Assembly (NCBI GenBank): GCA_046306335.1
Contig: JBKDXM010000136.1
Location: 37,514-101,513 of the forward strand
Source: UBA2386 sp046306335
GTDB lineage: Bacteria; Planctomycetota; UBA1135; UBA2386
DNA: 64,000 nt
Direction: 5' to 3'
Each line of letters starts with the position of its first letter. Position 1 is the first letter of the stretch. The notes under the pieces are model-generated. The model was not told the origin of the DNA. It worked only from the letters and a program-made list of their open reading frames with translations, and searched no databases. Below, one piece after another: positions 1-8,572 of this stretch. Both the position numbers and the translations under genes were made by a program.

Positions 1-2007
1 GAGCCGCTGCGGGCCTTCGGCCTGCTCGCCCAAGGCCTCGCGGCGGCGGCCACACCCGACGCTGCCCGACCGGGACTGCGCAGCCAGGCGGTCGCCGCGT
101 GGGCGCGCGCCGCCGCCGCCGCCGGCGCAGGCGACCGCGACCTCGCTGCCACCGCCGCACCGGTGCTGGCCGCAGCCGCGAACGACCCGGCGGCGCGCAT
201 CCGGCCGCTCGCCGACGCCGCCGCGGCGATCATGGCGGCGCACCCGCGCACGGCCGCGCGGCTGCTCGAGGACGTCCTCGCTCGCGCCCCCGGCGCGATC
301 CGCGCCGGCGTCGACTACGTGCACGCCGGCACGGCCGCCGCCCGGTCGGGCGACTGGCGGCTGGCCGAGGCACGCTGGACGGCGGCGCTGGCCTTCGCCG
401 ACGGTCGCGCCGCCGCCGAATCGCTGGCGCGCCTCGCGCTGCTGAGCGGCCGCGTCGAACGCTGTCAGCAGGTGCTCGCCGCCGGCGAGGGCGTGACCGC
501 GATCGGCTTGGCGCTGCGCCTTGGCGACGACAAGCGGGCTCTGGCGCTCGCCGACGCCGCCCTGCAGGCCGACGGCGGCGACCTGCTCGCCCACTGTGCC
601 CGCGCGCTGCGCGGCCTGCCGTCGCTCGCGGACTGGCAGATCGCCTCCGGCGACCTCGGCGCACTGTGCAGCGAGGTGCTGGCCGCGCTGCACGACGACG
701 CGCTCGCCGGGCTGGCGGCGCCGAAGCTGACGCTGATGCTGCAGTTGGCGCCGCGTTCGACGAGCAATCGGCTGCTGCACGCCCGCGCGCTCGCCGCGAC
801 GGGCCGCTTCGCCGACGCGGCAGCAGCGCACGCCGAACTCGTCGCCGACGGCTGCGTCCACCTCGCGCTGCTGCGCGAGGTCGCTCGCGCCGGTGCGGAC
901 CCGGCGTACGTGCCCGCACCGGCGGTGCAACAGGCGCTGTTCGACGCGCTGCTCGCCGGGCAGCTGATCGCGTCGCCGCCGACGCTCACCTACGCGATCG
1001 GGCGTTTCCAGTCGGCCTTCCGCAGCGGCGGCTTCCCCGGCGTGGCCGACCAGGTGGTCGCGACGGCGTGGCAGGCGGTGGCACCGACCCGCCCCCTCGC
1101 CGACGCGGACATCGCCGCGATCGTCGCGCACCTGCCGCCGACCGAGGCGCTGCGCGTGCTGCTGCTCGCGCTGGCGCGGCCGACGCCGGCCAAGGCGCGC
1201 GCGCTCGACGCCATCGGCGCGCTCTGCGAGCGGCTGGTCGCGGCCGATCCGGGCGGCAAGGCGGTCGCGCTGGCGACCGCCCGTTCCCTGGTGGCTGCCG
1301 CCGCGGGCGACGCGCCGGCGGGCGAAGCCGTGCCGGGGCGCCTGCTGCACCTCGTCCTAACGCACGACGCAGCACTCGACGCCCCGACGCGCCGGGCGTG
1401 GCTGTTGCGCCACCGCGACGCGGTCGCGCGCGGCGGTGACGACGACGCGCGGCTGCCGGCGACGGTGGCAGCACTCGCCGCCGCCACCGACACCGCCAGC
1501 GCGCGCGCGGCGATCGCCGAGGCGATCGCCATGCATCCGACGTCGCTGGCGCTGTGGCAGGCGCGGACCGCGCTGGCCATCGCCGCCGGCGAAGCGGCGA
1601 CCGCGATCCCGGAGTTCGGCGCCGCGCTCGCGCACTGCCACGCGCCCGCCTTGCAGCTCGAACACCTCGTGCTGGCGGCCGAGGCGGATCTCGTCGTCAC
1701 CGACGCCGACCGCAAGTTCGCGGCGCTGCCGGCTTCGCTGCGGGAAGGGCTGCTCGGCCGCTATGCCACGGGCCTGATGGCGCTGCGGGCCGGCGCCGCC
1801 GACGACGCCGTGCGGCTGCTCGCCGACGCGCCGCCGCGCACCGACGGCATGCACCTGTTCGCGCAGGCCCTGGCGGCCCTGCAGTCGCGCGCTGCCGACG
1901 GCGGCGCCACTGCGCGCACGCTGCTGCTGGCGCTGCAGCGCGACTACCCGAGCAGTTCCGCCGCGCGCAACGCCGGCAGGTTCGCCAGCCAGCTCGCGCC
2001 GCGCTGA
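1..2007 (+). CDS. TPR/helical-repeat protein, 5' end outside window
   Basis: The reading frame is open from the first base and ends at TGA, so about 668 C-terminal residues are visible and the start lies upstream. The protein is Ala/Leu/Arg-rich with regularly spaced helical segments resembling degenerate tetratricopeptide repeats, for example the stretches around residues 480-560. No catalytic motif is visible. It converges on an exosortase A exopolysaccharide operon and its last 64 bp overlap the 3' end of the deacetylase gene. A TPR protein (PrsT) is known in XrtA loci of Proteobacteria, so a role with that locus is possible, but it is inferred from position only. Function is otherwise unknown. 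Confidence 0.7.
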   Translation, partial: EPLRAFGLLAQGLAAAATPDAARPGLRSQAVAAWARAAAAAGAGDRDLAATAAPVLAAAANDPAARIRPLADAAAAIMAAHPRTAARLLEDVLARAPGAIRAGVDYVHAGTAAARSGDWRLAEARWTAALAFADGRAAAESLARLALLSGRVERCQQVLAAGEGVTAIGLALRLGDDKRALALADAALQADGGDLLAHCARALRGLPSLADWQIASGDLGALCSEVLAALHDDALAGLAAPKLTLMLQLAPRSTSNRLLHARALAATGRFADAAAAHAELVADGCVHLALLREVARAGADPAYVPAPAVQQALFDALLAGQLIASPPTLTYAIGRFQSAFRSGGFPGVADQVVATAWQAVAPTRPLADADIAAIVAHLPPTEALRVLLLALARPTPAKARALDAIGALCERLVAADPGGKAVALATARSLVAAAAGDAPAGEAVPGRLLHLVLTHDAALDAPTRRAWLLRHRDAVARGGDDDARLPATVAALAAATDTASARAAIAEAIAMHPTSLALWQARTALAIAAGEAATAIPEFGAALAHCHAPALQLEHLVLAAEADLVVTDADRKFAALPASLREGLLGRYATGLMALRAGAADDAVRLLADAPPRTDGMHLFAQALAALQSRAADGGATARTLLLALQRDYPSSSAARNAGRFASQLAPR

Positions 2008-2831
2008 GCGAGCGCCTCGCCGACGCCGACCCAGCGGCCCTCGCGCAACAGCGCGTCGAGCTTGCCGTGGGTCTTGCCGAGGTTGACGTAGTGCCGGAAG
2101 CCGCGCAGCAGACCGAGGCGCTGCCGCGGCTGGGCGGGGTCGACTTCCCACGGGTGCAGGTAGAGGCAGCCGGGCGCACCGGCGCGAGCGGCCTGCCGCA
2201 GGCCGGCGCGCAACAACGCCAGCGGGAACAGCCGCAGGTAGCCGCCACCGCCGACCGGCAGGCGGCGGCCGAGCGCTTCCAGCACGAGCGGCGGCAGCTC
2301 GACCAGCGCGCCGGACGCGCCGTGCAGGCGATAAGGTCGCGTCGGCGCGCCCGGCACGCCGTAGTCGGGGTGCCGGACCGGTTGGATCGAGCTGTCGATC
2401 GTGTAGCCGGCGGCGAGCAGTTCGTCGATCGCCCACGGCGTGCGGCGCGTGATCGACCATGTGCAGGCGCGGAACGTCCGCGGCCGCTCGCCGACGATCG
2501 CGTGCAGCACGTCGGCGGTGCGGGCGAGGTCGGCGCGGAACCCCTCGCGGCCGAGGTCGTGCAGGCACTGGTGGTCGTAGCCGTGGCTGCCGATCTCGTG
2601 GCCGGCGGCCTTCACCTCGCGCACCAGCTCGGGCAGGCGTTCGGCGATCCAGCCGAGGAAGTAGAACGTCGCGCGCGCCGAGCGTTTGGCGAACAGGTCG
2701 AGCAGCCGGCGCGTCGCGTCGCCGCATCGCAGTTCGCGCTGCTGCCACGACGCGCGATCGACGACGTGCGCCATGTTGAGGACCTGGAACCAGTCCTCGA
2801 CGTCGACGGACAGGGCGTGCGCGATGGTCAT
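1944..2831 (-). CDS. XrtA-associated polysaccharide deacetylase (NodB fold with DUF3473 tail)
   Basis: This 295-residue protein begins with the NodB-type metal-binding Asp in SVDVEDWF (residues 8-15) and has the GSHGYDH zinc motif, then the DSSIQP...HPDYG segment and the C-terminal YLHPWEVDPAQPR motif of the DUF3473 subfamily found in exosortase A loci. The family deacetylates N-acetyl sugars of the exported polysaccharide. The start ATG overlaps the exosortase stop in an ATGA, so it is the last gene of the operon. The 3' end runs 64 bp into the convergent TPR gene. The family assignment is firm; the exact sugar substrate is unknown. Confidence 0.9.
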   Translation of the reverse strand: MTIAHALSVDVEDWFQVLNMAHVVDRASWQQRELRCGDATRRLLDLFAKRSARATFYFLGWIAERLPELVREVKAAGHEIGSHGYDHQCLHDLGREGFRADLARTADVLHAIVGERPRTFRACTWSITRRTPWAIDELLAAGYTIDSSIQPVRHPDYGVPGAPTRPYRLHGASGALVELPPLVLEALGRRLPVGGGGYLRLFPLALLRAGLRQAARAGAPGCLYLHPWEVDPAQPRQRLGLLRGFRHYVNLGKTHGKLDALLREGRWVGVGEALAQRGASWLANLPALRAAELLG

Positions 2832-4357
2832 CGGACCGTCTCCTGCGCCCATGGCACGACCGCGCGCAGGAAGGCGCGCGCGCGCGCTTCGGCCGCCGCC
2901 GGGGTCTCGTCCCTGCCAACCGCCGCCTCGACACGCAGCAGGAAGCCCGACATGTCCGCCCGCACCAGCGCGCGTGGCAGATGGTGCAAGGTGAAGTCCC
3001 AGTAGTCTCCTGCCGTCCAGTCGGCGGCGCCGTAGAGGCTCATCGTGACGTAGCGCCAGCCGTCGCCGCGACTCTGCGCCAGGATCCGGCCGACCGAGCA
3101 ACCCGGGCCGAGCTCGGGGAACGGCACCACGTCGTCCTGCAGGATGTCCATGTTGCTGCCTTCGATGCAGATGCGCGGCGGGTGCACGCTCTTCCAGTTG
3201 GCGTCGTGGAACAGCGCGATGAGCCACACCGCGTGGCCTTCGGTGGCGCCGTCGGCGCCGTCGTACCGCCGCCAGTCGAAGTCGCCGGTGCCGAGCAGTT
3301 CGCGCCAGCGCGGCAAGCTCTTCTGGAACTGCGCCTCCTCCTCGGCAGTACGCCCCTGGTAGCGATACCCGGCGATCTCGGGCGGCAGGCGGGCGGCGCG
3401 GTCGGCCGACCGACCCATCGGCCGATGCAGCGACAGCAGCAGCAACGGCACGGCCAGCAGCCAGAGCCGGTGGGGGGGGACCGGGAGCCGGCGCGGGGAC
3501 GCGGCCGCCGCGAGCGCGCGCGGCGCCACGGCGGCGGCGCCGATGGCGCGGCGGAAGGCGAGCGCGTCGAGACCGACCAGCGCGCCGACCAGCGTCGCCC
3601 ACTCGACGACGTTCGCCAGCGTGTGGCCGGCGCCTTCCGCGAACGGCACGCCCCGCCAGCGCGCGAACAGGCAGAGCACGGCGATGCGGGCGACGTTGGC
3701 GGCGATGGCCATCAGCGGTGCTGCGACCAGCAAGGACACGCGGCGGCGCCAGCTCGGCGCGCCGAGGAAGAACGCGAGGCAGTACGCCAACGTCAGCATC
3801 GCCAGCAGCGAGCGCAGGCCGCTGCAGGCGTCGGCGACGTACAGCGCGCCGTCGACGCCGCGCGGTCGCAGCATGTCGCCGCTGCGCACGACGTCGGCGC
3901 CGGCGAGGTTCGCCAGCCACGATCCGCCGGCGACGGCGACTTCCTTCAGCGTGTAGGCGAGGCGGCCTTCGACGTACATCGGCAGCGGCACGCAGAACGC
4001 CGCGAGCCACAGCACGGGCCACAGGCCGCGCAGGCGCCCGCGGCCGAGCGCCAGCCACGCCGCGCCGGGCACGGCGAGCGCGAGGCTGGCGGCGGACCAC
4101 GAGTCGACCATCAGCGCAGCGCCGGCGAGGTGCAGCAGCAACGCCGGCGCGAGCAGCAGCCAGCCCTTCGGGTCGACGACGCGCGGCCGCGGCGACCATT
4201 CGGCGCGCCGCGACCACAGCAGCCACGCCGCGACCGGCGGCACCAGCCAGCAGTGCGCGAAGTACTCCGTCGGCGCGTTCCAGCGGTCGACGCACCAGAC
4301 GAGCGCCGTCCAGTAGGCGAGCACGAGCGGCGCGAACACGGCCAGCGCGGGGGTCAT
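2828..4357 (-). CDS. xrtA: Exosortase A fused to EpsI-type C-terminal domain
   Basis: This is a 509-residue polytopic membrane protein. The N-terminal part (about 1-270) is an exosortase transpeptidase domain with its triad visible: Cys178 in ADACSGLRS, Arg224 in ANVARI and His245 in GAGHTLAN. After another membrane helix (about 297-311) comes an EpsI/DUF3485-like domain with VHPPRICIEGSN (391-402). Exosortases cleave and transfer PEP-CTERM proteins; EpsI acts in the linked polysaccharide pathway. The start is fixed by a 4-bp ATGA overlap with the upstream glycosyltransferase. The neighbours (ligase, amidotransferase, DUF3473 deacetylase) identify it as type A. No PEP-CTERM substrate gene is present in the window. 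Confidence 0.9.
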   Translation of the reverse strand: MTPALAVFAPLVLAYWTALVWCVDRWNAPTEYFAHCWLVPPVAAWLLWSRRAEWSPRPRVVDPKGWLLLAPALLLHLAGAALMVDSWSAASLALAVPGAAWLALGRGRLRGLWPVLWLAAFCVPLPMYVEGRLAYTLKEVAVAGGSWLANLAGADVVRSGDMLRPRGVDGALYVADACSGLRSLLAMLTLAYCLAFFLGAPSWRRRVSLLVAAPLMAIAANVARIAVLCLFARWRGVPFAEGAGHTLANVVEWATLVGALVGLDALAFRRAIGAAAVAPRALAAAASPRRLPVPPHRLWLLAVPLLLLSLHRPMGRSADRAARLPPEIAGYRYQGRTAEEEAQFQKSLPRWRELLGTGDFDWRRYDGADGATEGHAVWLIALFHDANWKSVHPPRICIEGSNMDILQDDVVPFPELGPGCSVGRILAQSRGDGWRYVTMSLYGAADWTAGDYWDFTLHHLPRALVRADMSGFLLRVEAAVGRDETPAAAEARARAFLRAVVPWAQETVR

Positions 4358-5553
4358 GCGCCGCCTCCCCGCCGCAGGCCGGCGAACACCGCCAGCACGC
4401 GCCCGGCGTTGCCGTCCCAGGTCCAGCGCTGCGCGTGCAGCGCGGCGCGACCGCGGGCGCCGATCACCTGCGCCGCAGCGCGGTCGCCGACGAGGCGAGC
4501 GAGTTGCCGCGCGAGGTCGTCGGCGTCGCCGGGCCGGAACAGCAGGCCGGTGTCGCCGTGCGCGAGCGTCTCGCGCAGGTTCGGCTGATCGGGCGCGATC
4601 GTCGGCACGCCGGCGGCGAGCGAGTCGAACAGCTTGAGCGGCGACGCATAGGCGTTGATCGCCTGGATCAACGCGCCGTCGCACGCCAGCTCGTGCGCCG
4701 GCAGCAACGCCGGCGGCACCACGCCGAGCGCCAGCACGCGCTCGCCGAGGCCGCGGGCGGCCGCAGCCGCGCGCAGCGGCGCCAGCGCCGGTCCCTCGCC
4801 CATCAGCACGAGCGCGAGCGCGGCGAGTTCGGGCCGCGCCATCGCGTCGAGCACGAGCTCGAGCCGGTGCCATGGTCGCATGTAGCCGACGAAGCCGAGC
4901 GCGAACGCGCCCGCGGGCAGGACCCAGCGCGCGCGCACGGCCGCGGCCGCGGCCCTCGCGTCGGCGCCGTAGCGCGCGGGCTCGGCGCCGGTGCCGATCA
5001 CGTGCACGCGTTCGCGTCGCGCGCCGAGGTCGACGTGCCTGTCGGCGAGCACCTGCGTCACGGCGAGCACCGCGTCGGCGCCGGCGAGCACGGTCCGCTC
5101 GGTCGCCCGGGCGCGCCGCGGGAACCGCAGTTGGCCGAGTCGCGCCATCTCGACCGTCATCGGCGAATTCACCTCCAGCAACAGCGGCACGCCGAGTTCG
5201 CGCGCGACGTCGAGGCCGGCGCGGCAATGCAGCGCATGGCGTTCGTAGACGAAGTCCGGCCGCGAACGCGCGGCCGCGGCCCGCAGCATCGCCCGGCCGC
5301 GCCCGTTGTAGAGGATCTCCAAGGCCTCGACCGCCGCGCGCGGCAGCGACAGGCGCCGCCAGAAGGAGCCGGCCGGAGTTCGCGCCGGCGCGCCGCCGCC
5401 GCCGCTGGCCGCCGCGACCTTAGGCACGAGGGCGCACTCGTCGACCGCGCAGCCGCGACCGCGCAGCGCGGCGATCAACTCGCGCACGTGCACCGCCTGG
5501 CCGTCGTCGGCGCGGATGCGGTGGTGGTACAGGACGCGCGGGGCCGAGCTCAT
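4354..5553 (-). CDS. GT4 glycosyltransferase of the XrtA locus
   Basis: This 399-residue GT-B fold protein opens with RVLYHHRIRADDGQAVHV, the N-terminal pattern seen in glycosyltransferases of exosortase A loci. Residues about 200-380 form the nucleotide-sugar binding half, with GFVGYMRPWHRLE and SPLKLFDSLAAGVPTIAPD, the usual GT4 donor-site E/D region. It probably adds one sugar to the lipid-linked repeat unit on the cytoplasmic side. It is translationally coupled to both neighbours by ATGA overlaps, which also selects this start over longer in-frame options. Donor and acceptor sugars cannot be read from the sequence. Confidence 0.88.
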   Translation of the reverse strand: MSSAPRVLYHHRIRADDGQAVHVRELIAALRGRGCAVDECALVPKVAAASGGGGAPARTPAGSFWRRLSLPRAAVEALEILYNGRGRAMLRAAAARSRPDFVYERHALHCRAGLDVARELGVPLLLEVNSPMTVEMARLGQLRFPRRARATERTVLAGADAVLAVTQVLADRHVDLGARRERVHVIGTGAEPARYGADARAAAAAVRARWVLPAGAFALGFVGYMRPWHRLELVLDAMARPELAALALVLMGEGPALAPLRAAAAARGLGERVLALGVVPPALLPAHELACDGALIQAINAYASPLKLFDSLAAGVPTIAPDQPNLRETLAHGDTGLLFRPGDADDLARQLARLVGDRAAAQVIGARGRAALHAQRWTWDGNAGRVLAVFAGLRRGGGA

Positions 5554-6722
5554 GCCGCCCCCCGCGCGAGCGCGTCGCGGAACACCGCGCACAAGCGTGC
5601 CACCGATGGTTCCCAGCCAAAGCGCTGCGCGTACGCGCGCACCGGCTGCGGCTCGCGCGGCCGCGCGGCGAACGCGGCGAACGCGGCGCCGAACGCGGCG
5701 GCGTCGCCGACCGGACACAACGCGCCGAGCCACGGCGGCGGCGCGGCGCCGAGGATCTCCGGCACGCCGCCGACCGGCGTCGACACGACCGGCAGGCCGC
5801 TCGCGAGGGCCTCGGTGACGACGTTGGGCCAGCCTTCGCGCTCGCTCGGCAGCGCCAGCACGTCGCACGCGCGGTACGCGATCGCCACCTGATCAGGCGG
5901 ACGGTTGCCGAGGAAGATGGCGCCCGGCGCTGCCGCCGCGATCGCGGCGCGATCGGGGCCGTCGCCGACCAGCACGAGCCGCGCGTCCGGCGGCAGGGCC
6001 GCGAGGGCGCGCGCCGCCGTGGCGAAGCCCTTGTTGGCGACGAGCCGGCCGACGCCGAGCACCAGGAACCCCGCCGGCGGCAGGCCGAGCTGCGCGCGCG
6101 CCGCCGCCGCATCGCCGGGACGGAAGCGTTCGAGGTCGACGCCGTTGCGCACTTCCTCGACGCGCTCGCGCGGCAGGCCGACCGCATCGGCGAAGCGATC
6201 CGCGAGGTCGGCGCTGACGGCGAAGCAGCGGTGCGCTGCGGCCGCGGCCGCGGCGATGCGGGCGCGCAAGCCCGGCTGCAAGGCGAGCACGTTGACGTCG
6301 GTGCCGCGCGCCGTCAGCGTGAACGGCACGCCGAGTTCGCGGGCGAGGATCGCCGCGGCGACGCCATCGGGCCACAGGTAGTGCGCGTCCAGCACGATCG
6401 GCCCGCGCGCCGCGAGCGCGGCGACGGTGCGGCGGGCGCCGTCGGCCACCGCCTGCGCCTGCCGCCGCACGCAGCCGGGCCAGTGCCGCCAGCGCGGATG
6501 CGCGACCGCGACGCCGTGCCACGCTTCCTGCGGCGGCGTGCGTCGCCAGGCCTGCCACGCGGCGGTGCGCAGCGGCCAGACGACGTCGGGCACTGGCGCC
6601 ACGACCTGCCACGGCAGGCCGCTGGCCGCGGCGACGCGCCGCATGCGGTCGTGCACGAACAGGCCGTGCGTCGGCATCACCGACGACGGGAACAGGCCGG
6701 TGAAGGTGACGATGCCGCTCAT
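5550..6722 (-). CDS. GT4 glycosyltransferase of the XrtA locus
   Basis: This 390-residue GT-B glycosyltransferase begins with FTGLFPSSVMPTHGLFVHDR, an acceptor-binding N-terminus common in exopolysaccharide GT4 enzymes. The C-terminal half has GVGRLVANKGF, LVGDGPDRAAI and the donor-site motif ALPSEREGWPNVVTEALA, whose E-x7-E pair is typical of retaining GT4 enzymes. It is coupled to the preceding amidotransferase and the next glycosyltransferase by ATGA overlaps. It most likely elongates the repeat unit of the polysaccharide handled by the ligase and export proteins of this operon. The sugar specificity is unknown. Confidence 0.88.
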   Translation of the reverse strand: MSGIVTFTGLFPSSVMPTHGLFVHDRMRRVAAASGLPWQVVAPVPDVVWPLRTAAWQAWRRTPPQEAWHGVAVAHPRWRHWPGCVRRQAQAVADGARRTVAALAARGPIVLDAHYLWPDGVAAAILARELGVPFTLTARGTDVNVLALQPGLRARIAAAAAAAHRCFAVSADLADRFADAVGLPRERVEEVRNGVDLERFRPGDAAAARAQLGLPPAGFLVLGVGRLVANKGFATAARALAALPPDARLVLVGDGPDRAAIAAAAPGAIFLGNRPPDQVAIAYRACDVLALPSEREGWPNVVTEALASGLPVVSTPVGGVPEILGAAPPPWLGALCPVGDAAAFGAAFAAFAARPREPQPVRAYAQRFGWEPSVARLCAVFRDALARGAA

Positions 6723-8572
6723 GCGGCCCACCGCCGCAGGAAGCGCGCCAGCACGAGCACTGCCCACAGCATCTCGCCGTGGTCGCCGACGCCGGCGCGA
6801 TGGCGCGCCAGCAGCCGCTCGACGGCGGCCGGTTCGATCCACTCGCGCAGCGGCGCGTCGTGCAACACCCCGGCCACCGCGTCGCCGACCGCGCCCTTGC
6901 ACCAGGCGCGCAGCGGCACCGAGAAGCCCTGCTTCCGGCGTTGCAGCGCCGCAGGGGCCAAGCGCGACGCCAGCGCCGCGCGCAGGAACGCCTTGGTGCG
7001 GCCGCCCCGCAGGTGGCGGTCCGGCGGGATGCGCATCGCGTGCTGGAACAACCGGTGGTCGAGGAACGGCGCGCGCACCTCCAGCGCCACCGCCATCGAG
7101 GCGCGGTCCGCCTTGACCAGGATGTCGCCCGGCAGCCACGTCGCGAGGTCGGCGGCGACCGCCTTGTGCAGCGGATGGCGCGCCGGCGCCGACTCGTACG
7201 CGGCGACGACCGGCGCGTGCGGATCGCCGACCTCGGCGAGCCGGTCGCGGCGCAGCACGGCGAAGACCTCCTCGGGCAGGTGCGCGCTGACCGAGCGCGC
7301 GTAGGCGACCGCCGGCGGCGCGCCGAGGTCCTGCAGCGTGCGTTTGCCGCGCAGCCAGCGCGGCAGCCAGTCGGCCTTGGGGTACGCGGCCCCCAGCGCG
7401 CCCGCCAACCAACGCGGCACGAAGCGACGCGCGCGGTGCTCGCCGAGGTCGAACAGGTAGCGGCGATAGCCGCCGAAGGCCTCGTCGCCGCCGTCGCCGG
7501 CGAGCGCGACGGTGACGTGGCGGCGGGCCAGCTTGCAGACGTGGTAGGTCGGCACCGCGCTGCTGTCGCTGAACGGCTCGTCGAACGTCTCGGCGAGCCA
7601 GTCGAGCTGCAGCAGCGCCTGCGGTTCGAGCACCTCCTCGATCAGGCGCGCGCCGCAGGCGGCCGCCGACGCGCGCGCGCCGTCGCGTTCGTCGAACGCC
7701 GGATCCGGGAAGCCGATCGTGCACGCGGTGACCGGACGACCCAGCAGACGGGTCATCGCGTCGACGATCGCGTAGCTGTCGACGCCGCCCGACAGGAAGG
7801 GCGCGAGCGGCACCTCCGCCATCAGGCGGCAGCGCACCGCCTCGTCGAGCAGCGCGAGCGTGCGCTCGGCGTGCTCGGCGTCGGGCCGGTCGTCGACTTC
7901 GTAGTCCAGTCGCCAGTACCTGCGCTCCGTCCAGCGGCCGTCGCGGTACAGCCGCCAGTGCGCCGGCGGCAGTTTGTGCACGCCTTCGAACACGGTCTCT
8001 GGCTCGGCGACGTAGCGCAGCGCCAGGAACTGGCCGATGGCCTGCGGCCGCAGCCGCCGCGGCACGCCGACCTCGTGCAGCGCCTTCAGCTCGCTGGCGA
8101 AGGCGAACACGCCATCGTGCTGCAACCAGTGGAACGGCTTCTTGCCGAAGCGGTCGCGGGCGCAGTAGAGGGCGCCGGCCGGCACGTCGACGAGCGCGAA
8201 GGCGAACATGCCGAACAAGCGCGCGGCGAGGCCTTCGCCCCACGCGCGCCAGCCGTGCAGCAGCACCTCGGTGTCGCTGCGGGTCCGGAACACCGCGCCA
8301 CCGGCGACGAGTTCGGCGCGCAACTCCTCGTGGTTGTAGATCTCGCCGTTGAAGACCACCCACAGCGAGCCGTCGGGCAGACCCATCGGCTGGCTGCCGC
8401 CGGCGAGGTCGATCACCGACAGGCGGTTGTGGGCCAGGGCGAACCCCGGACCGGCGTGCACGGACTCGCCGTCGGGTCCGCGGTGGCGCAACCGCGCCGC
8501 CATGCGGGCGGCGAGGCCGGCGTCGACGGGCCGGGAACGGTCCACGGCGAACAGGCCGGCGATGCCGCACAT
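6719..8572 (-). CDS. XrtA-type asparagine synthetase-like amidotransferase
   Basis: This 617-residue protein has an N-terminal glutamine amidotransferase (Ntn) domain starting with Cys2 (MCGIAGLF) and the motifs RHRGPDG and NGEIYNH. A C-terminal ATP-pyrophosphatase domain has SGGVDS and GDGGDEAFGGYRRY. This is asparagine synthetase B architecture. The exosortase A-linked subfamily is thought to amidate a sugar or peptide component of the exopolysaccharide rather than to make free asparagine; that role is inferred from context. The ATG shares its last base with the stop of the ligase gene, so the two are coupled. All catalytic motifs look intact. Confidence 0.9.
   Translation of the reverse strand: MCGIAGLFAVDRSRPVDAGLAARMAARLRHRGPDGESVHAGPGFALAHNRLSVIDLAGGSQPMGLPDGSLWVVFNGEIYNHEELRAELVAGGAVFRTRSDTEVLLHGWRAWGEGLAARLFGMFAFALVDVPAGALYCARDRFGKKPFHWLQHDGVFAFASELKALHEVGVPRRLRPQAIGQFLALRYVAEPETVFEGVHKLPPAHWRLYRDGRWTERRYWRLDYEVDDRPDAEHAERTLALLDEAVRCRLMAEVPLAPFLSGGVDSYAIVDAMTRLLGRPVTACTIGFPDPAFDERDGARASAAACGARLIEEVLEPQALLQLDWLAETFDEPFSDSSAVPTYHVCKLARRHVTVALAGDGGDEAFGGYRRYLFDLGEHRARRFVPRWLAGALGAAYPKADWLPRWLRGKRTLQDLGAPPAVAYARSVSAHLPEEVFAVLRRDRLAEVGDPHAPVVAAYESAPARHPLHKAVAADLATWLPGDILVKADRASMAVALEVRAPFLDHRLFQHAMRIPPDRHLRGGRTKAFLRAALASRLAPAALQRRKQGFSVPLRAWCKGAVGDAVAGVLHDAPLREWIEPAAVERLLARHRAGVGDHGEMLWAVLVLARFLRRWAA

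Noticed and set aside
99..1439. Long Arg-rich open frames on both strands over the TPR gene, and similar ones throughout the window.
   Set aside because: They are shadows caused by the high GC content, with Arg/Ala/Pro-only composition and no homology-like motifs.
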